Of a stretch of 64,000 bases of DNA, positions 10,243 to 20,885 are shown piece after piece; within the stretch, counting starts at the first letter, position 1; each line of letters starts with the position of its first letter. The notes beneath the pieces were generated by a model that made no database searches, was not told where the DNA came from, and saw only the letters and a list, made by a program, of their open reading frames with translations. The DNA is taken from positions 1 through 64,000 of the forward strand of contig CYKH01000484.1 in the NCBI GenBank assembly GCA_001460835.1. Direction: 5' to 3'. The stretch comes from Bodo saltans. Its lineage: Eukaryota; Euglenozoa; Kinetoplastea; Eubodonida; Bodonidae. A program made the translations under genes and the position numbers.

Positions 10243-10443
10243 CAGTTGTTCCTAGTGTATCGAGCTCGCTCACTTTACTTTGTAAAAAAGGAAAGAAGAG
10301 GGGAAAAATAAAACCAGAAAATGAGCTTGACAGTTTTCATTCAGGGCGACTCGCGCGTGTATTTGTGACAACGAATTGTACAATCGTATTTTGAAGGATC
10401 GTTTGGAAATCAACAAGTGTATTTTTTTGATGTACAACATACA

Positions 10444-12402
10444 TTATGCCTTCGGTCGCTGGGCGGCTCCTCCGCTGCGCAACTGAACCATGGGAAGGTC
10501 CAGTGTGATGGTCGGGCCTCGAGGTGTAGACATGGTCGTGCCACTGGACGATGGTCTTGACTTCGCACTCCCAATCGCTCTGGGGTTCCCTCCTAGCTTG
10601 TGCGTTGCTGAGGGTGGGCCACTGCGGAGTGACGCTGAGGACGGGAGCCTGGAGTGCATTGCATTGGGTGAATTTGGTGCCGTGTTGTCGTCTAGCCCAC
10701 CTCCTCCTTCAGTGTTCGCTACGACTGGGGGCAGTGGTGCAGCATGCTTTTCTTGACTTGGCTTAGCAGGTGAGCGATACGGCGAGTCATGGGCAGCCGC
10801 TGCTTGCGTCGCGGAGTTGGACAACCCTCGTTGGTGCTGCTCTAACTGCTGAAGCTTGTAAAGGTCTAGGTTCTTCGATCGGTTCAAACGCAGCCCGAGT
10901 TGATGATGCTTCTCCAGCTGACGTTCCACTCGAGCAACATGTGCCTGGACATGTTCATCTCGAATTTGCGCAAAGACTTCGCGTGCTTGATGTTGCACCT
11001 CAGTCATCGTCTTAATCCCAGACGAACCTTTTCGTTTCAATGGTGAGGAAAGAAGCGAAGCCGGCTCCGCTGATTCCGCGAGTCCCTCACGCGTATGCTG
11101 AAGTGTTGGGGTAGATCGGGCAGACGGCACGCCACTGCTGCTTGCGAGCATCGACAATTCCATGAGCCGCACAAGGTGGTCATGCTTGCTGTGAACGTCC
11201 ATCATCATTTTACCACGCTGTAGAGGTGCAGATTGCTTCACTAGCGTTGGGCGGTGACGGGTGACGACCATAGGTCGAACAGACGGATCGGATGCACCAA
11301 GGAGACCACCGCCACTTGGGGGCGCAAGGTCATCGAGCACATCAGGCGTTTGGGACGTGGTGACTGCGCCACCAGCCGCAGCAATCGTCATCTCTTCAGC
11401 GGTGGTGGGTTCGTGCATGACGCCATCTGCATTGCCTTCTTCTTCTTCATGAGATATGGTGAGCGTCTCAGTTACTTTTGCCATATTTCCATGTGTGCGC
11501 ATGAACGAAATAAAGAGTTCACGCTCAGTATCAGCGTCAATGTTGCCCTCATCGCTTGCTGGAATCGAAGTCGCTGCAGCGCACATGGTGAGAAACCTTT
11601 CCCATTCACGGAAAAGTATTTTGCAATGCTGAGGAATATCCTCGTCGCCGTCCTCCTCACGGCCATATCCATCTCGTGCAATAGTCTCGCTGGATGTCGC
11701 AGGAAATTCAGCAGGTTGGTATCGTAGTTGTGCACTCCAGCGCGACGCCGATACCAGAAGCTCCGCTGCGTCATTAAGTGCCACCTCCGCGTTGTTGCGC
11801 AAGTGCTGCAAATATGGGTTCGACTGAATGACGGATTCTGGCAAGTTATCCACTGCGTTCATTGCTTGGGCCGCCTCCTGTGCAGCAACAAATCCTTGAA
11901 ACAAAGTGGCAACGTTGAATTGCGGCTGCTCTTCTGGGAGATGGAGAGTTGAGGGCTTCAGGCGAGACGGTGCAACGGGAGGTCTTTGCAATACTTGGCC
12001 TCGATGCTGCTTGACAGATGAACTCTTTGGGGCCGTCGCTGCTGTGATCGGTTCTGCATTGACTTTCATGTCGATGTTGAGGTTCACCAGGGGGACGCGC
12101 GTTTGGAACTTGGTCTCTGTGCGGCGCTGAGTCACGCATTGTTCTTCCAGCTGCGCAAGAAGCTCGCGTTTCCGGATCACCCCAGCAGAGTGGATGCTCC
12201 TCGGAAGCATGGCCTGACGAAATTTGAGCTGCTCAGACGTTGCAGGGCGAAGCGTTTCTGCGTCTGCGCTTGTCACACGCCGAAGAATCATTGCAGTTTC
12301 TACATCAACGACATTGTTACGCCCAAAAGTCGTTGTGAATGAGTGACCGCCTCTAGCGGCCTTCATCGAACTACTGCCAGGTGACGACGATGCACCAACC
12401 AT
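10444..12402 (-). CDS. Hypothetical low-complexity protein
   Basis: I do not recognise this 652-residue protein. It starts at an ATG at 12402 (MVGASSSPGSSSMKAARGGH). It is rich in Ser, Ala, Pro, Gln and Glu and probably largely disordered. A helical, charged segment around residues 470-525 (VQHQAREVFAQIRDEHVQAH, then RQLEKHHQLGLRLNRSKNLD) could form a short coiled coil. An acidic patch near residues 240-330 (EEDGDEDIPQH; SHEEEEGNADG) and a Ser/Pro-rich tail flank it. There is no membrane segment, zinc site or enzyme motif. The composition resembles kinetoplastid cytoskeleton-associated proteins, but that is only a compositional impression. Confidence 0.75.
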   Translation of the reverse strand: MVGASSSPGSSSMKAARGGHSFTTTFGRNNVVDVETAMILRRVTSADAETLRPATSEQLKFRQAMLPRSIHSAGVIRKRELLAQLEEQCVTQRRTETKFQTRVPLVNLNIDMKVNAEPITAATAPKSSSVKQHRGQVLQRPPVAPSRLKPSTLHLPEEQPQFNVATLFQGFVAAQEAAQAMNAVDNLPESVIQSNPYLQHLRNNAEVALNDAAELLVSASRWSAQLRYQPAEFPATSSETIARDGYGREEDGDEDIPQHCKILFREWERFLTMCAAATSIPASDEGNIDADTERELFISFMRTHGNMAKVTETLTISHEEEEGNADGVMHEPTTAEEMTIAAAGGAVTTSQTPDVLDDLAPPSGGGLLGASDPSVRPMVVTRHRPTLVKQSAPLQRGKMMMDVHSKHDHLVRLMELSMLASSSGVPSARSTPTLQHTREGLAESAEPASLLSSPLKRKGSSGIKTMTEVQHQAREVFAQIRDEHVQAHVARVERQLEKHHQLGLRLNRSKNLDLYKLQQLEQHQRGLSNSATQAAAAHDSPYRSPAKPSQEKHAAPLPPVVANTEGGGGLDDNTAPNSPNAMHSRLPSSASLRSGPPSATHKLGGNPRAIGSAKSRPSSSGTTMSTPRGPTITLDLPMVQLRSGGAAQRPKA

Positions 12403-12608
12403 TTATCCTAGCAAACATCGAGCAAACACGAAAAACAAAATGTTGAAGGTCGGCAAAGCAGGAGAATCGCCAAGTGATGGGAAGGACCACAAGTGCGTCA
12501 AAAATCACAAACAGTGTACACCCCATTCAAAAACAGTGAAGATAAAGTCAAACGTATTCTCTATCTAATCATTTTACAGCAACACACGGGCGATCTACAC
12601 AACTATCG

Positions 12609-14666
12609 TCAGGGTTGTGGGGATCGCGCAGCAGCATCGTGTTCGCGGTGTCTCTCAAGAGCACGTACAGCGACATCCTTTTCGTCCTTCATGCGCTCCA
12701 TACGACGCTGAAGTGCATCAATGTGAGCAGCAAGCTGCTGATTTTGTTGCCGCAGGAAAGAGGTTCCCACAACTGACTGCGTTCCGGACATGGACTGGTG
12801 GTCTAGTCCACCTGAAATAGACCTGTGCTGGATATCAGCTCCATCCGCGCTGAGCTGGTCAACCATGCTGCTCGCAAAATGGTCACCACCACCACCACCG
12901 CCGCGGAATCGCTGCTGCTCGAGGTCGGCTCTAAGTTTCGCCACTTGGCTGTCTTTCAGAACAACACTTTGTCGCAATTGTTGGACTGTCGAGCGGTGTT
13001 CTTCTTCAGCGAGCGCTTTTTGTGAAAGAATACGAGTGTTCAGTGCCTCGAGCTCGTTGACGCGCATTCGATACCGATGGAGGTCAAGGTCCGCCCCCTC
13101 AATCAGCTGCTTTAAATTGTCAGCGTGCTGTGAGTTGGATGATTCTCGCTTCTCCGCTTCTGTGACCAGTTCAACAATTCGACTTTTCATGTCGTTGCTT
13201 TCAAGATTGTGTTTCTCGATAGTCGCAATCAACTCCTGTCTTTCTCGCCGGAGTTGCGTGTTCTCTCTTCCACTGGCAGCTGCGCTGGCCTCAGCTCGAC
13301 CGAGGGCCTCTTCAAGTCTCAGCACATCATTTGAAGACTTCGAGAAACGCGTTCGTTGCTCCTCAGAGATCGTGGCGACGTTGGTCATGGCACGACCAAA
13401 TCGACGGCAGTGCGTCTGGATGGCCTCACTGAACAGCTCCCTTGCACGTCGAAACCCTAGAGTGCCGTTGTTCGAACCTCCTTTAGAACCACCAGACGTC
13501 GAGTAACCCTCACCATTTCCTTCCGTTCCCAGTGTCGCCTCCATCGCATCTAACGCACGCTCAATATTGCGAGTCGCCCCGTTACTTTCGTGATTTGCGG
13601 TAGAATGTAAGTCAGCCACCACCTCGCTGACCGAGCGGTCTGTCTGGAAACTAAGCGAGCGGCGTGAGGGGCTCTGCGAACTGCCGCGGCTTCCAGCGGC
13701 GGCATCTCCTCCTCCTCGAGCAGAGACGAGTCTCACGGTAGTGTCTTCTACTTCTCGCACGAGAAGGAGCAGAGCCCCGCTAACAGTGGAGAGTATTTCC
13801 CTCCATTGCGTTTCCTTCACCGTCTGCCCATGGACCTCAGATTGTTGATGTTGCTGCAGTCGAAGAAATCGTTGCTCATATTCTCTCGCCGTGGTCGTGG
13901 CAGACTCGTAGCGAACCTCAAGCTCCCGCATGCACTGCTCCTGTGCAACCACCAGCTTCTCGCGTTCGTCGCCATCACGAAGCGCTTGTTGCAGCTGCTG
14001 CTGTTGGTCAGTGTGGAGAAGCACTTGTTGTCGGTACATCTCACACTCTCTCTGGTATCGAAGGGTATCCCGCTTGGATGCAACGAGTTGGCTCTTAAGC
14101 TCTGCCTCTTGATTAATAAGATCATCGACTCGCGCTTCAAGTTCCAGCGCACGCCCTTCTTTCTCATCGACCTCGCGCCGCACCTCACGGAGTTTGTGAG
14201 AAAAGTTCGCCTCAATCTCGGCACGCTCACGCTGCATTGTCGTAATGGTGCTGCTCAGCTTCTCCACCTCCGCCAGTATTTCTTTATGATAGCGGGCGGA
14301 TCTTCCCACACTTCCGAAACGCAGCACCCACCTGCTCAATCGTTTGCTGCTGCTACATTCGTGGCTGCCAAGGACGTCGCCAACGTCAAGTAACCGCAGA
14401 AGGTGAGATCGGTCAGCGGACTGGTGCGACGTTTGTTGCGGATGTGGCTGGTAGCGGCGCGAGGGGGACAACGAAGTCCGTTGCTGTTGTTGTTGGTGTG
14501 GCGTCATTGTTGATGGTGCGGGATGCGCACTTACTTCATAGACAACTTGTTCATCGATAGTTGTTGTGGATTGAACGTGAAATCTGTCCGATGCTGATGA
14601 CGTGGGGGGAGCGCCGTTGACGTATTGCTGTTTGATTCTCCGTAGGTACTCCTGGTATTCATCCAT
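12609..14666 (-). CDS. Coiled-coil protein, function unknown
   Basis: This 685-residue protein is dominated by heptad-type helices. Residues about 130-300 and 430-680 are rich in Glu, Gln, Arg and Leu (for example EREQ and RELEVRYE segments). They are interrupted by Ser/Gly-rich linkers such as ARGGGDAAAGSRGSSQSPS, and a Gln-rich run lies near residue 60. The N-terminus MDEYQEYLRRIKQQYVNGAP resembles a short conserved helix found at the start of some flagellar or basal-body coiled-coil proteins, but I cannot name a family. No motor, membrane or zinc motif is present. The ATG at 14666 is the first available, and pyrimidine-rich sequence precedes it on the transcript. Confidence 0.78.
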   Translation of the reverse strand: MDEYQEYLRRIKQQYVNGAPPTSSASDRFHVQSTTTIDEQVVYEVSAHPAPSTMTPHQQQQQRTSLSPSRRYQPHPQQTSHQSADRSHLLRLLDVGDVLGSHECSSSKRLSRWVLRFGSVGRSARYHKEILAEVEKLSSTITTMQRERAEIEANFSHKLREVRREVDEKEGRALELEARVDDLINQEAELKSQLVASKRDTLRYQRECEMYRQQVLLHTDQQQQLQQALRDGDEREKLVVAQEQCMRELEVRYESATTTAREYEQRFLRLQQHQQSEVHGQTVKETQWREILSTVSGALLLLVREVEDTTVRLVSARGGGDAAAGSRGSSQSPSRRSLSFQTDRSVSEVVADLHSTANHESNGATRNIERALDAMEATLGTEGNGEGYSTSGGSKGGSNNGTLGFRRARELFSEAIQTHCRRFGRAMTNVATISEEQRTRFSKSSNDVLRLEEALGRAEASAAASGRENTQLRRERQELIATIEKHNLESNDMKSRIVELVTEAEKRESSNSQHADNLKQLIEGADLDLHRYRMRVNELEALNTRILSQKALAEEEHRSTVQQLRQSVVLKDSQVAKLRADLEQQRFRGGGGGGDHFASSMVDQLSADGADIQHRSISGGLDHQSMSGTQSVVGTSFLRQQNQQLAAHIDALQRRMERMKDEKDVAVRALERHREHDAAARSPQP

Positions 14667-16023
14667 CGTGGCTGTGAACTCAACTTCTCCTTGTTGAAAT
14701 GAAAAGAAAGGCAGCCATTAAGTTTTGAAAAGAAAACTGATCGCCAAATAACGAACTGAAGTTGAAAAAGGTGTTGCAGGTATGTCTGTCATCTTTTGTC
14801 GTTTCTTGTTGTTGTTGTTTTCGGGTTTCTTTTTTGTCATCAGTATTTCTTCTTTTTCACGGTCGTTGCTTACACACCAGCGCACAAAAAGAACACTAGA
14901 ACATTGATGACGCTGTGTTCTTTGATGTGTGCAAAGCAAACAAACGAAGTGGTTGGTAGGGGTTGATCCCCCACGAGCCAAAAAGAGACTGTTGTGTCAA
15001 AAGAAAAATATTCATGTCATGAGAAAAAAACAACTGAAGCATAGAGAGAGAGTGAGACATAGCAAAGATAGCATTGCAACGCATCACACGCAAGAAAATC
15101 CAAGATGAGTTTCCCGTTCACAATTCCCTTTTTCTTTGCACTTTTGTTGCTGAGTTGCCCCACTTGGCTCACAGCGTTTCATCCATTTTGCTTCTTTTTT
15201 TTTATTTGTTTGTTTTTGTTTGTTTGTTTTTGTTTGTTTGCTTTTGTTTTTGTTTTGTTTTTTGACTTCGTTGAGAGAAGTAGCCACTCAACGTTTTCCT
15301 TTCCACCATTGAACCAATACATAAAAACTTCTTTGAAAAAAAACCTCTCAACAATCTTTTTTTTTTTTTGCTCACCTCTGAATGATTTCACACATTTCCT
15401 CTTCTTCTTTGCTTCGGCAAGCGTTGCTAGAATCACAGAATCAACTCTTACTTCCAACCTTGTGGCGTTTGCTGCGAGGAGCACAGCTTTTACCAAAGGG
15501 TGTGGTGTTGTCCGATATTCTCCAGGCATACTCACCAGAAAAGAAAAAATGCAGAGAGTACAAAATGAGTGCAGTCCACAAAACGAATGTGACTTGTCTC
15601 AAAATGTGGATGCACTGCAGCTTTTTGATGCAGCAGCATCACTGATGCAGCTGAGACGACTTATCCGTCGTTTTCTTTTTTCTTAAATTTGTGTGTGTGA
15701 AATGTTTGGAAATATCGCAAATTCAGGTGCAAAGCGACTGGTAGAATTTGCTCAGCAATGTGCAAAAGTGCGGCACGCTCATAGCACATGATCATCCTCG
15801 TCGTCGTGATGCTTTGTTTTTTGTCCAAAGTTGACGGGCCACACAATTTGAGCGGAAAAAAAAAACTACAGAACAAAACGTATTTGTAGGGGAAAGACCC
15901 AATGAGAGAGGGGAGTGGAAGAGAAGATAGTTAAATAGAAGAGGGAGAGCTGCAAGCAATGCTTGTTGGAAGGTACCGTGTGGTTGGAGCAGCGATGACT
16001 GATTAAAAGCGTAGAGTTACAAC
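14667..16023. other. Long intergenic region with A/C-rich simple sequence on the transcribed strand
   Basis: These 1357 bases are the longest gap within the minus cluster. The plus strand shows an interrupted TTTG/TTTTTG run at about 15190-15262 (CAAA-type on the transcript), a T11-13 run near 15357, and scattered T-rich stretches. Frames that stay open here encode only Phe/Leu/Cys-rich or Lys/Thr/Asn-rich simple sequence, so I regard them as chance. I found no tRNA-like or other structured RNA signature by eye. Confidence 0.6.
15190..15262. repeat. (TTTG)n-type simple repeat
   Basis: An imperfect TTTG/TTTTTG microsatellite. On the transcribed (minus) strand it reads as CAAA/CAAAAA. It lies about 760 bases past the phosphatase stop codon. 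Similar short tracts follow several other stop codons in the window. Confidence 0.8.
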
Positions 16024-17604
16024 TCAGGCAGTTGACTTCTTTTTCCTTCCCACTGCTTTCGTTCGCGGCTTTTGGAAAACAAGCGTTGTTGGGTCAGCGC
16101 ATAGCGGTAAGAATGTGGATACGTTAGTTGTCTTTAACTTTCCCGCGGCATTCACATTTTCCCAGCACGCAAACTCTACAAGGACAACACTACGACCGCC
16201 GCTACTCAGAGGAACTTGGGAGTTGACGCGCTGGAGGCCACGACTCGACGCGTCGTTGCTCCCGTTCTCGTTAGAGTTGCTTGAAGTTAGCGCATGTGGC
16301 GTTGGTTGACCTTCGGACGAAGAAGTCTGCACTATTGGTGAAACACTACGGCTGTTGCTGGGAGAAACACCCTCTGGCAGCGTCGTGTCACTACGTTTCA
16401 GTGTTGCCCCTTGGTCACTTGGCCCACCATGCTCGTACACCACGTCGTCATCGTCTTCTTCGTCGTCTTCCTCCTTGGTCATTTGCATCACTTGAATATC
16501 GCTGACCATGCCAACAGTTGTGGCAAAGAAACTTCGCAGTGCATCTTTGCTACTTTCGAGTGGAGTATGCTCAAATTTGTTGCGTATTGTTAAACAACGC
16601 CGCCGCCGCTGCGCAGTTCGCTGGTCTGCTGTGAGTGCCTCTTGATATGCAAGCAATGCTTCAATAAAACCGAGGTTTGGCTCAACCGTCTCTCGCAGCG
16701 AGCCGACCCACTTCAGCGCCTCAGCGACGCTCCACCCGTTGGACTGGATGAGATGTGCCATAACAATCGTGGCAGAGCGGCTTCTGCCTTTTTGGCAGTG
16801 CACGAGAACACTTTCTCTTCTTGCAGGATCTTCTGATTTGAAATACTTTCTCCTCACACCTTGGAGAATGTTCTCAGTGATTGAGAAATATTTCTGAATG
16901 TCGAAGTTGCTGGTATCTTCGGCGTAGAACCATCGCACCGTCACGCGATCCGGGTCCGGCGAATAGTACTCTTCTTGTGATACATTTATGATCAACGTAA
17001 TATTGTTACGTCTCAAGAATTCAACATTCTTGGCATCTTGCACACTTCCCAAGAAGAGAAAGTCCAGAACTCTAGTTGCAGAAGATTCAGAACCTCGGTT
17101 GCGACCTGCCGCAGCAGCTGCCGACCGGAGACCGGGTGAGCGCCGAGCGAGAGCAGGCGACTTGCGAACGCCACCAACATTGTTCCGAGTGTCGCCTTCG
17201 TCATCAGCTTCAGGGAACAATGATAAATCCGAGTGCCTTGTTGCTTGCTGCCTCGCAAGAATTTCCTTAATGACGTTTGTGTCACCACCCGCACCTCTTG
17301 CGAAGAAAGGTGCAGCAGGAATCGGCGACGTCGCTGAAGGCTTACAAAGCGCAGGCTGATCGTCATCTGTATCGTGTCTCATTATGCACGAATCACGATG
17401 GGGCTTTTTTTTTTTTTTTCGTTTGTATTTTCTGTTTACAATAAATTCGCTGTGGAATCCTTTTTGGCCAGCCAAAATAAATGAGAAGATTCCTTCTGAA
17501 AGGCTTTTAAGCTTCGACACTTCCACGAACACATCGACACAACGCTCTCGATTCAGTTGTTTCATTCCGCCGTAAGTTGTTTTCTTCACAAACGATAATC
17601 TCAT
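16024..17604 (-). CDS. Dual-specificity protein phosphatase
   Basis: A cysteine-dependent phosphatase of the DSP class that removes phosphate from Ser/Thr and Tyr. The domain begins at RVLDFLFLGSVQDAKNVEFL, continues through ITLIINVSQEEY, and includes the P-loop VHCQKGRSRSA. That P-loop (C-x5-R followed by S) has the catalytic Cys at about residue 269. The usual following helix (IVMAHLIQSNGWSVAEALKW) is present, and an upstream Asp in WFYAEDTSNFD is a candidate general acid. A Ser-rich, acidic C-terminal half (DDEEDDDD; SSNSNENG) has no domain I recognise and ends in KKKS. The frame starts at ATG 17604, but residues 58-68 come from a long A-rich run. An alternative ATG at 17382 (MRHDTDDDQ) lies after it, so the first 74 residues may be 5' UTR. 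Confidence 0.9.
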   Translation of the reverse strand: MRLSFVKKTTYGGMKQLNRERCVDVFVEVSKLKSLSEGIFSFILAGQKGFHSEFIVNRKYKRKKKKKPHRDSCIMRHDTDDDQPALCKPSATSPIPAAPFFARGAGGDTNVIKEILARQQATRHSDLSLFPEADDEGDTRNNVGGVRKSPALARRSPGLRSAAAAAGRNRGSESSATRVLDFLFLGSVQDAKNVEFLRRNNITLIINVSQEEYYSPDPDRVTVRWFYAEDTSNFDIQKYFSITENILQGVRRKYFKSEDPARRESVLVHCQKGRSRSATIVMAHLIQSNGWSVAEALKWVGSLRETVEPNLGFIEALLAYQEALTADQRTAQRRRRCLTIRNKFEHTPLESSKDALRSFFATTVGMVSDIQVMQMTKEEDDEEDDDDVVYEHGGPSDQGATLKRSDTTLPEGVSPSNSRSVSPIVQTSSSEGQPTPHALTSSNSNENGSNDASSRGLQRVNSQVPLSSGGRSVVLVEFACWENVNAAGKLKTTNVSTFLPLCADPTTLVFQKPRTKAVGRKKKSTA

Positions 17605-17765
17605 TCTCTCAGTGAAATTGCGTGTTGTTGTTCATTTGATTTCGCGTTGCTCCGTTTTGTGTTGTTTTGTTTGTGTGTTTTTTTTTTTTTTGTACTGGTT
17701 TGTCTTTGTGTGGTTTTTTTGTTTGTTTTCTTTTGTTTGTGGTGTTTTGCTATCAACTTCAGCAC

Positions 17766-20700
17766 TTATGCAACCAGTGCAGCGATCTCTTGGATCACAG
17801 CCTCCGCCAAGCACGCGTGGTGAGACTTCACCAGCACAGTGATACCGGAAACTCCATCAACCTTCTCGTCACGGATGACCACCGCAATGTGATGTTGCTC
17901 GTTGTGGTGCTTGGTGCGGGAAGCAATTGCACCGTACAAGCTCACGGTGTCGCGGAAGGTGTCGACTGAGCATAGACGTAAGAGGCTCTTAATGCGAGGG
18001 AGGAGAAGGAGAGGCTTCTGCTTCGAAGAAAGAGGAACGTGAGCAGACATGCACACCGCAGTCTTGAGTGAGTCAAGAATTTTGGAATTGAACTCCTCGC
18101 TGCTTGTGGCCGGCACAGGGGTTGCGAAGTACTTGAGGAGCAGAGGGAATTGAAGTGCCAGTGAAAGTTGCTTTTTCTCTTTTGTGCACGTTAGGGTGAA
18201 GCGAATAGGCTCGCTTAACGTCTCTGGAAGTGTAGCGAACACCAAGTCCATATCTCTGTGGCTTGTGACAGTGTTACGGACACGCTCGGCAACTTGGGAG
18301 TTCGATTCCTCGGGGTTGATCACACTGACGTTCTGGCCCTCATCTGCGTTGAGCACGACGTCGTACAGGCTGCTTGTGGCAGAGAGGTTCGTGATGCTGA
18401 TGGTAAACGTCATGCGGAGTCCTTCCTTCTTCGCCTTCGTCTCAACAACCTGCAGCTCAATGCGCAGGTGTTTATCTTCGTGCAGAGATACTGAGTCAAA
18501 CTGGGCACTGGAAGCAAGGCGCTTCGCCTCCTCTTCGGCATCTGCAGTGCGCTTCTTGCCATAGGGTGTCGCCTCTGGCAAACGCTCTTCAGCGCTGAGT
18601 GCTTTTGTGACGTCGATGCTGCGGAAGCGGCGCGTGGCCTCATCCTCCTCGGGGCTCTTGGTCCGCTTTGTCGTCACGTAGGCTGCGGGCTTCGATAGAT
18701 CACGCGACATTTGGTGAACCTTCTTGCCGGCACTGCGAGCATTGCGCAGCTGCTGCGGTGACGACAAAGAGTCAAGGCGCACAACTGGCGGAAGGTCCTC
18801 ACTGCGATCATTACCGTCGTCCTTGATGTAGAAGGCGCTAACATCGGCGCGGCGTTGTTTGTCTTGGCGTCGGACAGCTTCTGAGCGGTTTGCCGCGACT
18901 TGGCGCTCCTCTTCTTCATCGTCGTCCGAGTCTTCGGAGTCTGACACGAGTGCAGGAATATTGTCGCAGAACGGGGTGTTCAGATCAAGTCCCTCTGGAG
19001 GGACAACCGCCTCTTGTGCACCAGCAGCAATCGCAGCAAACTCAGTTTCGTAAAACACAGGCCCGAGCTCAGGGGCCTTCACGACGTGGTGGTGAACGAA
19101 CTGAGCGCGCTCCTGCACATCAGGAAACACAGAGTGACAGAAGAGGTTGAGACCTTTGCGGAGTAATCCGTCGTCAGGCGGGAGCAGGGCCATCTTCAAA
19201 TCGTCAACAGTGACAGCATCCACGGGAAGATCGGACTCTTCCTCGCCCAAAGTCAGATTGAGGTGGCGCTGGCATGGCTTCACGGCGTACGAAAAAATCT
19301 TACCCGCAGCACCGACGCACAGAACTTGAACCTCTGCTGGGAGAAGCGCAACGCGATCGCTGAGCAGCAGCTGGCAGGTGAGACGCTTATTTGGCAGCCA
19401 GTATGGGTACTCTCCGCACACAAAAGCAGCAGCCTTAAGGACCTCCCACTGAGTAGATCGGGTGGTGTCGCAGTTGAGAACATTGGAGTTGGAGAGCATC
19501 TGGGAGAGGGCCTCCACGCCGAATTGGCGCACTGCATTCACTCGCGTCAGTACGGTGACAAGCTCACGCTCAATCACGCCGCCGTGCTTAAAGGTCGAGA
19601 GGTTAATCAAGCACAAGTCCAACAACACACCGGTGTACCACTCAAAGTCCTGGACAAACATGTAGTCATCTGTCTGGGCAGTCTCAATGATGGTAAGAAT
19701 GACAAGGTTGGACCACTCCTCTTCTGGTGGGGTGCGCACACAGCGGTCAAACATGGAGTTGATCGTGGAGACCATGTTCTTCTTGGACACCATGCCCTTG
19801 AGGAGTTCGAGGGCCTTGCGGCGGATGGTGATGTCGCTGTCATCCAAGCACGTAAGAATTGTGTCGCGTTGGTCGCTCAGCAACTTGGGGTTCTCAAGCA
19901 TAATTCGGCTCATAGCGTCCAGGCCGAGGTACTTCAAGTTCTGGTCGGGGTCCTCGACGAAGAATTTCATCTTATCCGCCGCAAGCTTCGTCAGTGACGA
20001 CACTTTGCTCATTCCATTCGCTACCGCGAAGATGCACTCGTACTGGACAGACTTGGCGCCTGTGGTCGTGATGAGGTTGGTGATGGGCTCGACAAGCTTT
20101 TTTCCGAGACGAGGCTCCAGTGGGGCGAAGTAGCCGAACACCTTGATAATCTTGATCAGCGTCCAGTTGTTGTGGACTGATGACAACATTGAGAAGAAGG
20201 GCACAGCAAGGTTCAGGAAGTTAGCGGGGTTGCGACGAGCAAGCTCACAGAAGACGTTCACAACAGCACCGCGCACGGCTGGGTCGTTGTCGACACGATC
20301 GCCATTGTCCTCGAGCTTTTCCTTGAGGCGGGGGTACGTCGGGCGGAGCGCCTCGGGGAACTGCAAAAAGATCTTGTACAGGCTGAGGACAGCCTTCTTG
20401 CGCACGTACGCACGTTGGTGGTTCAACAGGTTGACGACGTCTGACACTAAATCTTTCGCAAGGTCAGGGGTGCACACGGAACTCATACAGTACAAAGCCA
20501 ATCCAACTTCATACTGGTTAGCGCTCATCATATCGCGCTTGAGAAGGGCGGTAGCAAGAAGAAGGACATCCGTGTGTTCCGTGAAGGTGAGGCTGGCCGC
20601 AACGTATCCCGCACGCTTGTTAGGGAAGTGAGAGTCTGCCATCACCTCGATAATGTTGAACGCACCGTAGTCAGCGCTGTAACCTAGCATGGCGAAGTAC

Positions 20701-20885
20701 GTAGCCTTGACGACGGCCGTCACCTTCACGCTGAGTGCTGGGGAGCTGATCTCAGACTTGATCTCACCGAGAATCTGCTTGATCGTGTCTTGCTCATTCT
20801 TCTTGGAGTTACGAATCTTGCGCACTACCTCCGCAAGAGAGTTCTGGAAAAGAATTTGGGATGCAGTTTTTGTTGCGTCGCTCAT
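17766..20885 (-). CDS. AP3D1: AP-3 adaptor complex delta subunit
   Basis: The large delta adaptin of AP-3, which sorts cargo from endosomes or Golgi to lysosome-related organelles. In kinetoplastids AP-3 is associated with acidocalcisomes. The N-terminal 560 residues are a HEAT/ARM trunk with the adaptin pattern: LAEVVRKIRNSKKNEQD, LKATYFAMLGY-type helices, then HQRAYVRKKAVLSLYKIF and HNNWTLIKIIKVFGYFAPLE. The wording of those repeats is that of delta adaptin rather than of AP-1 or AP-2. An acidic hinge (DSEDSDDDEEEE, about residue 655) leads to a basic linker and a beta-rich C-terminal region of about 250 residues, in the position of the ear. The length of 1039 is near that of other delta adaptins. 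The ATG at 20885 is followed at once by family sequence, which fixes the start. Confidence 0.92.
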   Translation of the reverse strand: MSDATKTASQILFQNSLAEVVRKIRNSKKNEQDTIKQILGEIKSEISSPALSVKVTAVVKATYFAMLGYSADYGAFNIIEVMADSHFPNKRAGYVAASLTFTEHTDVLLLATALLKRDMMSANQYEVGLALYCMSSVCTPDLAKDLVSDVVNLLNHQRAYVRKKAVLSLYKIFLQFPEALRPTYPRLKEKLEDNGDRVDNDPAVRGAVVNVFCELARRNPANFLNLAVPFFSMLSSVHNNWTLIKIIKVFGYFAPLEPRLGKKLVEPITNLITTTGAKSVQYECIFAVANGMSKVSSLTKLAADKMKFFVEDPDQNLKYLGLDAMSRIMLENPKLLSDQRDTILTCLDDSDITIRRKALELLKGMVSKKNMVSTINSMFDRCVRTPPEEEWSNLVILTIIETAQTDDYMFVQDFEWYTGVLLDLCLINLSTFKHGGVIERELVTVLTRVNAVRQFGVEALSQMLSNSNVLNCDTTRSTQWEVLKAAAFVCGEYPYWLPNKRLTCQLLLSDRVALLPAEVQVLCVGAAGKIFSYAVKPCQRHLNLTLGEEESDLPVDAVTVDDLKMALLPPDDGLLRKGLNLFCHSVFPDVQERAQFVHHHVVKAPELGPVFYETEFAAIAAGAQEAVVPPEGLDLNTPFCDNIPALVSDSEDSDDDEEEERQVAANRSEAVRRQDKQRRADVSAFYIKDDGNDRSEDLPPVVRLDSLSSPQQLRNARSAGKKVHQMSRDLSKPAAYVTTKRTKSPEEDEATRRFRSIDVTKALSAEERLPEATPYGKKRTADAEEEAKRLASSAQFDSVSLHEDKHLRIELQVVETKAKKEGLRMTFTISITNLSATSSLYDVVLNADEGQNVSVINPEESNSQVAERVRNTVTSHRDMDLVFATLPETLSEPIRFTLTCTKEKKQLSLALQFPLLLKYFATPVPATSSEEFNSKILDSLKTAVCMSAHVPLSSKQKPLLLLPRIKSLLRLCSVDTFRDTVSLYGAIASRTKHHNEQHHIAVVIRDEKVDGVSGITVLVKSHHACLAEAVIQEIAALVA

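Noticed and set aside
15105-15686. A 193-codon plus-strand frame with a hydrophobic, Phe/Cys/Leu-rich N-terminus
   Set aside because: It is a translation of a TTTG/T-rich repeat, lies antisense within the minus cluster and has no domain. The membrane-like look comes from TTT and TTG codons.
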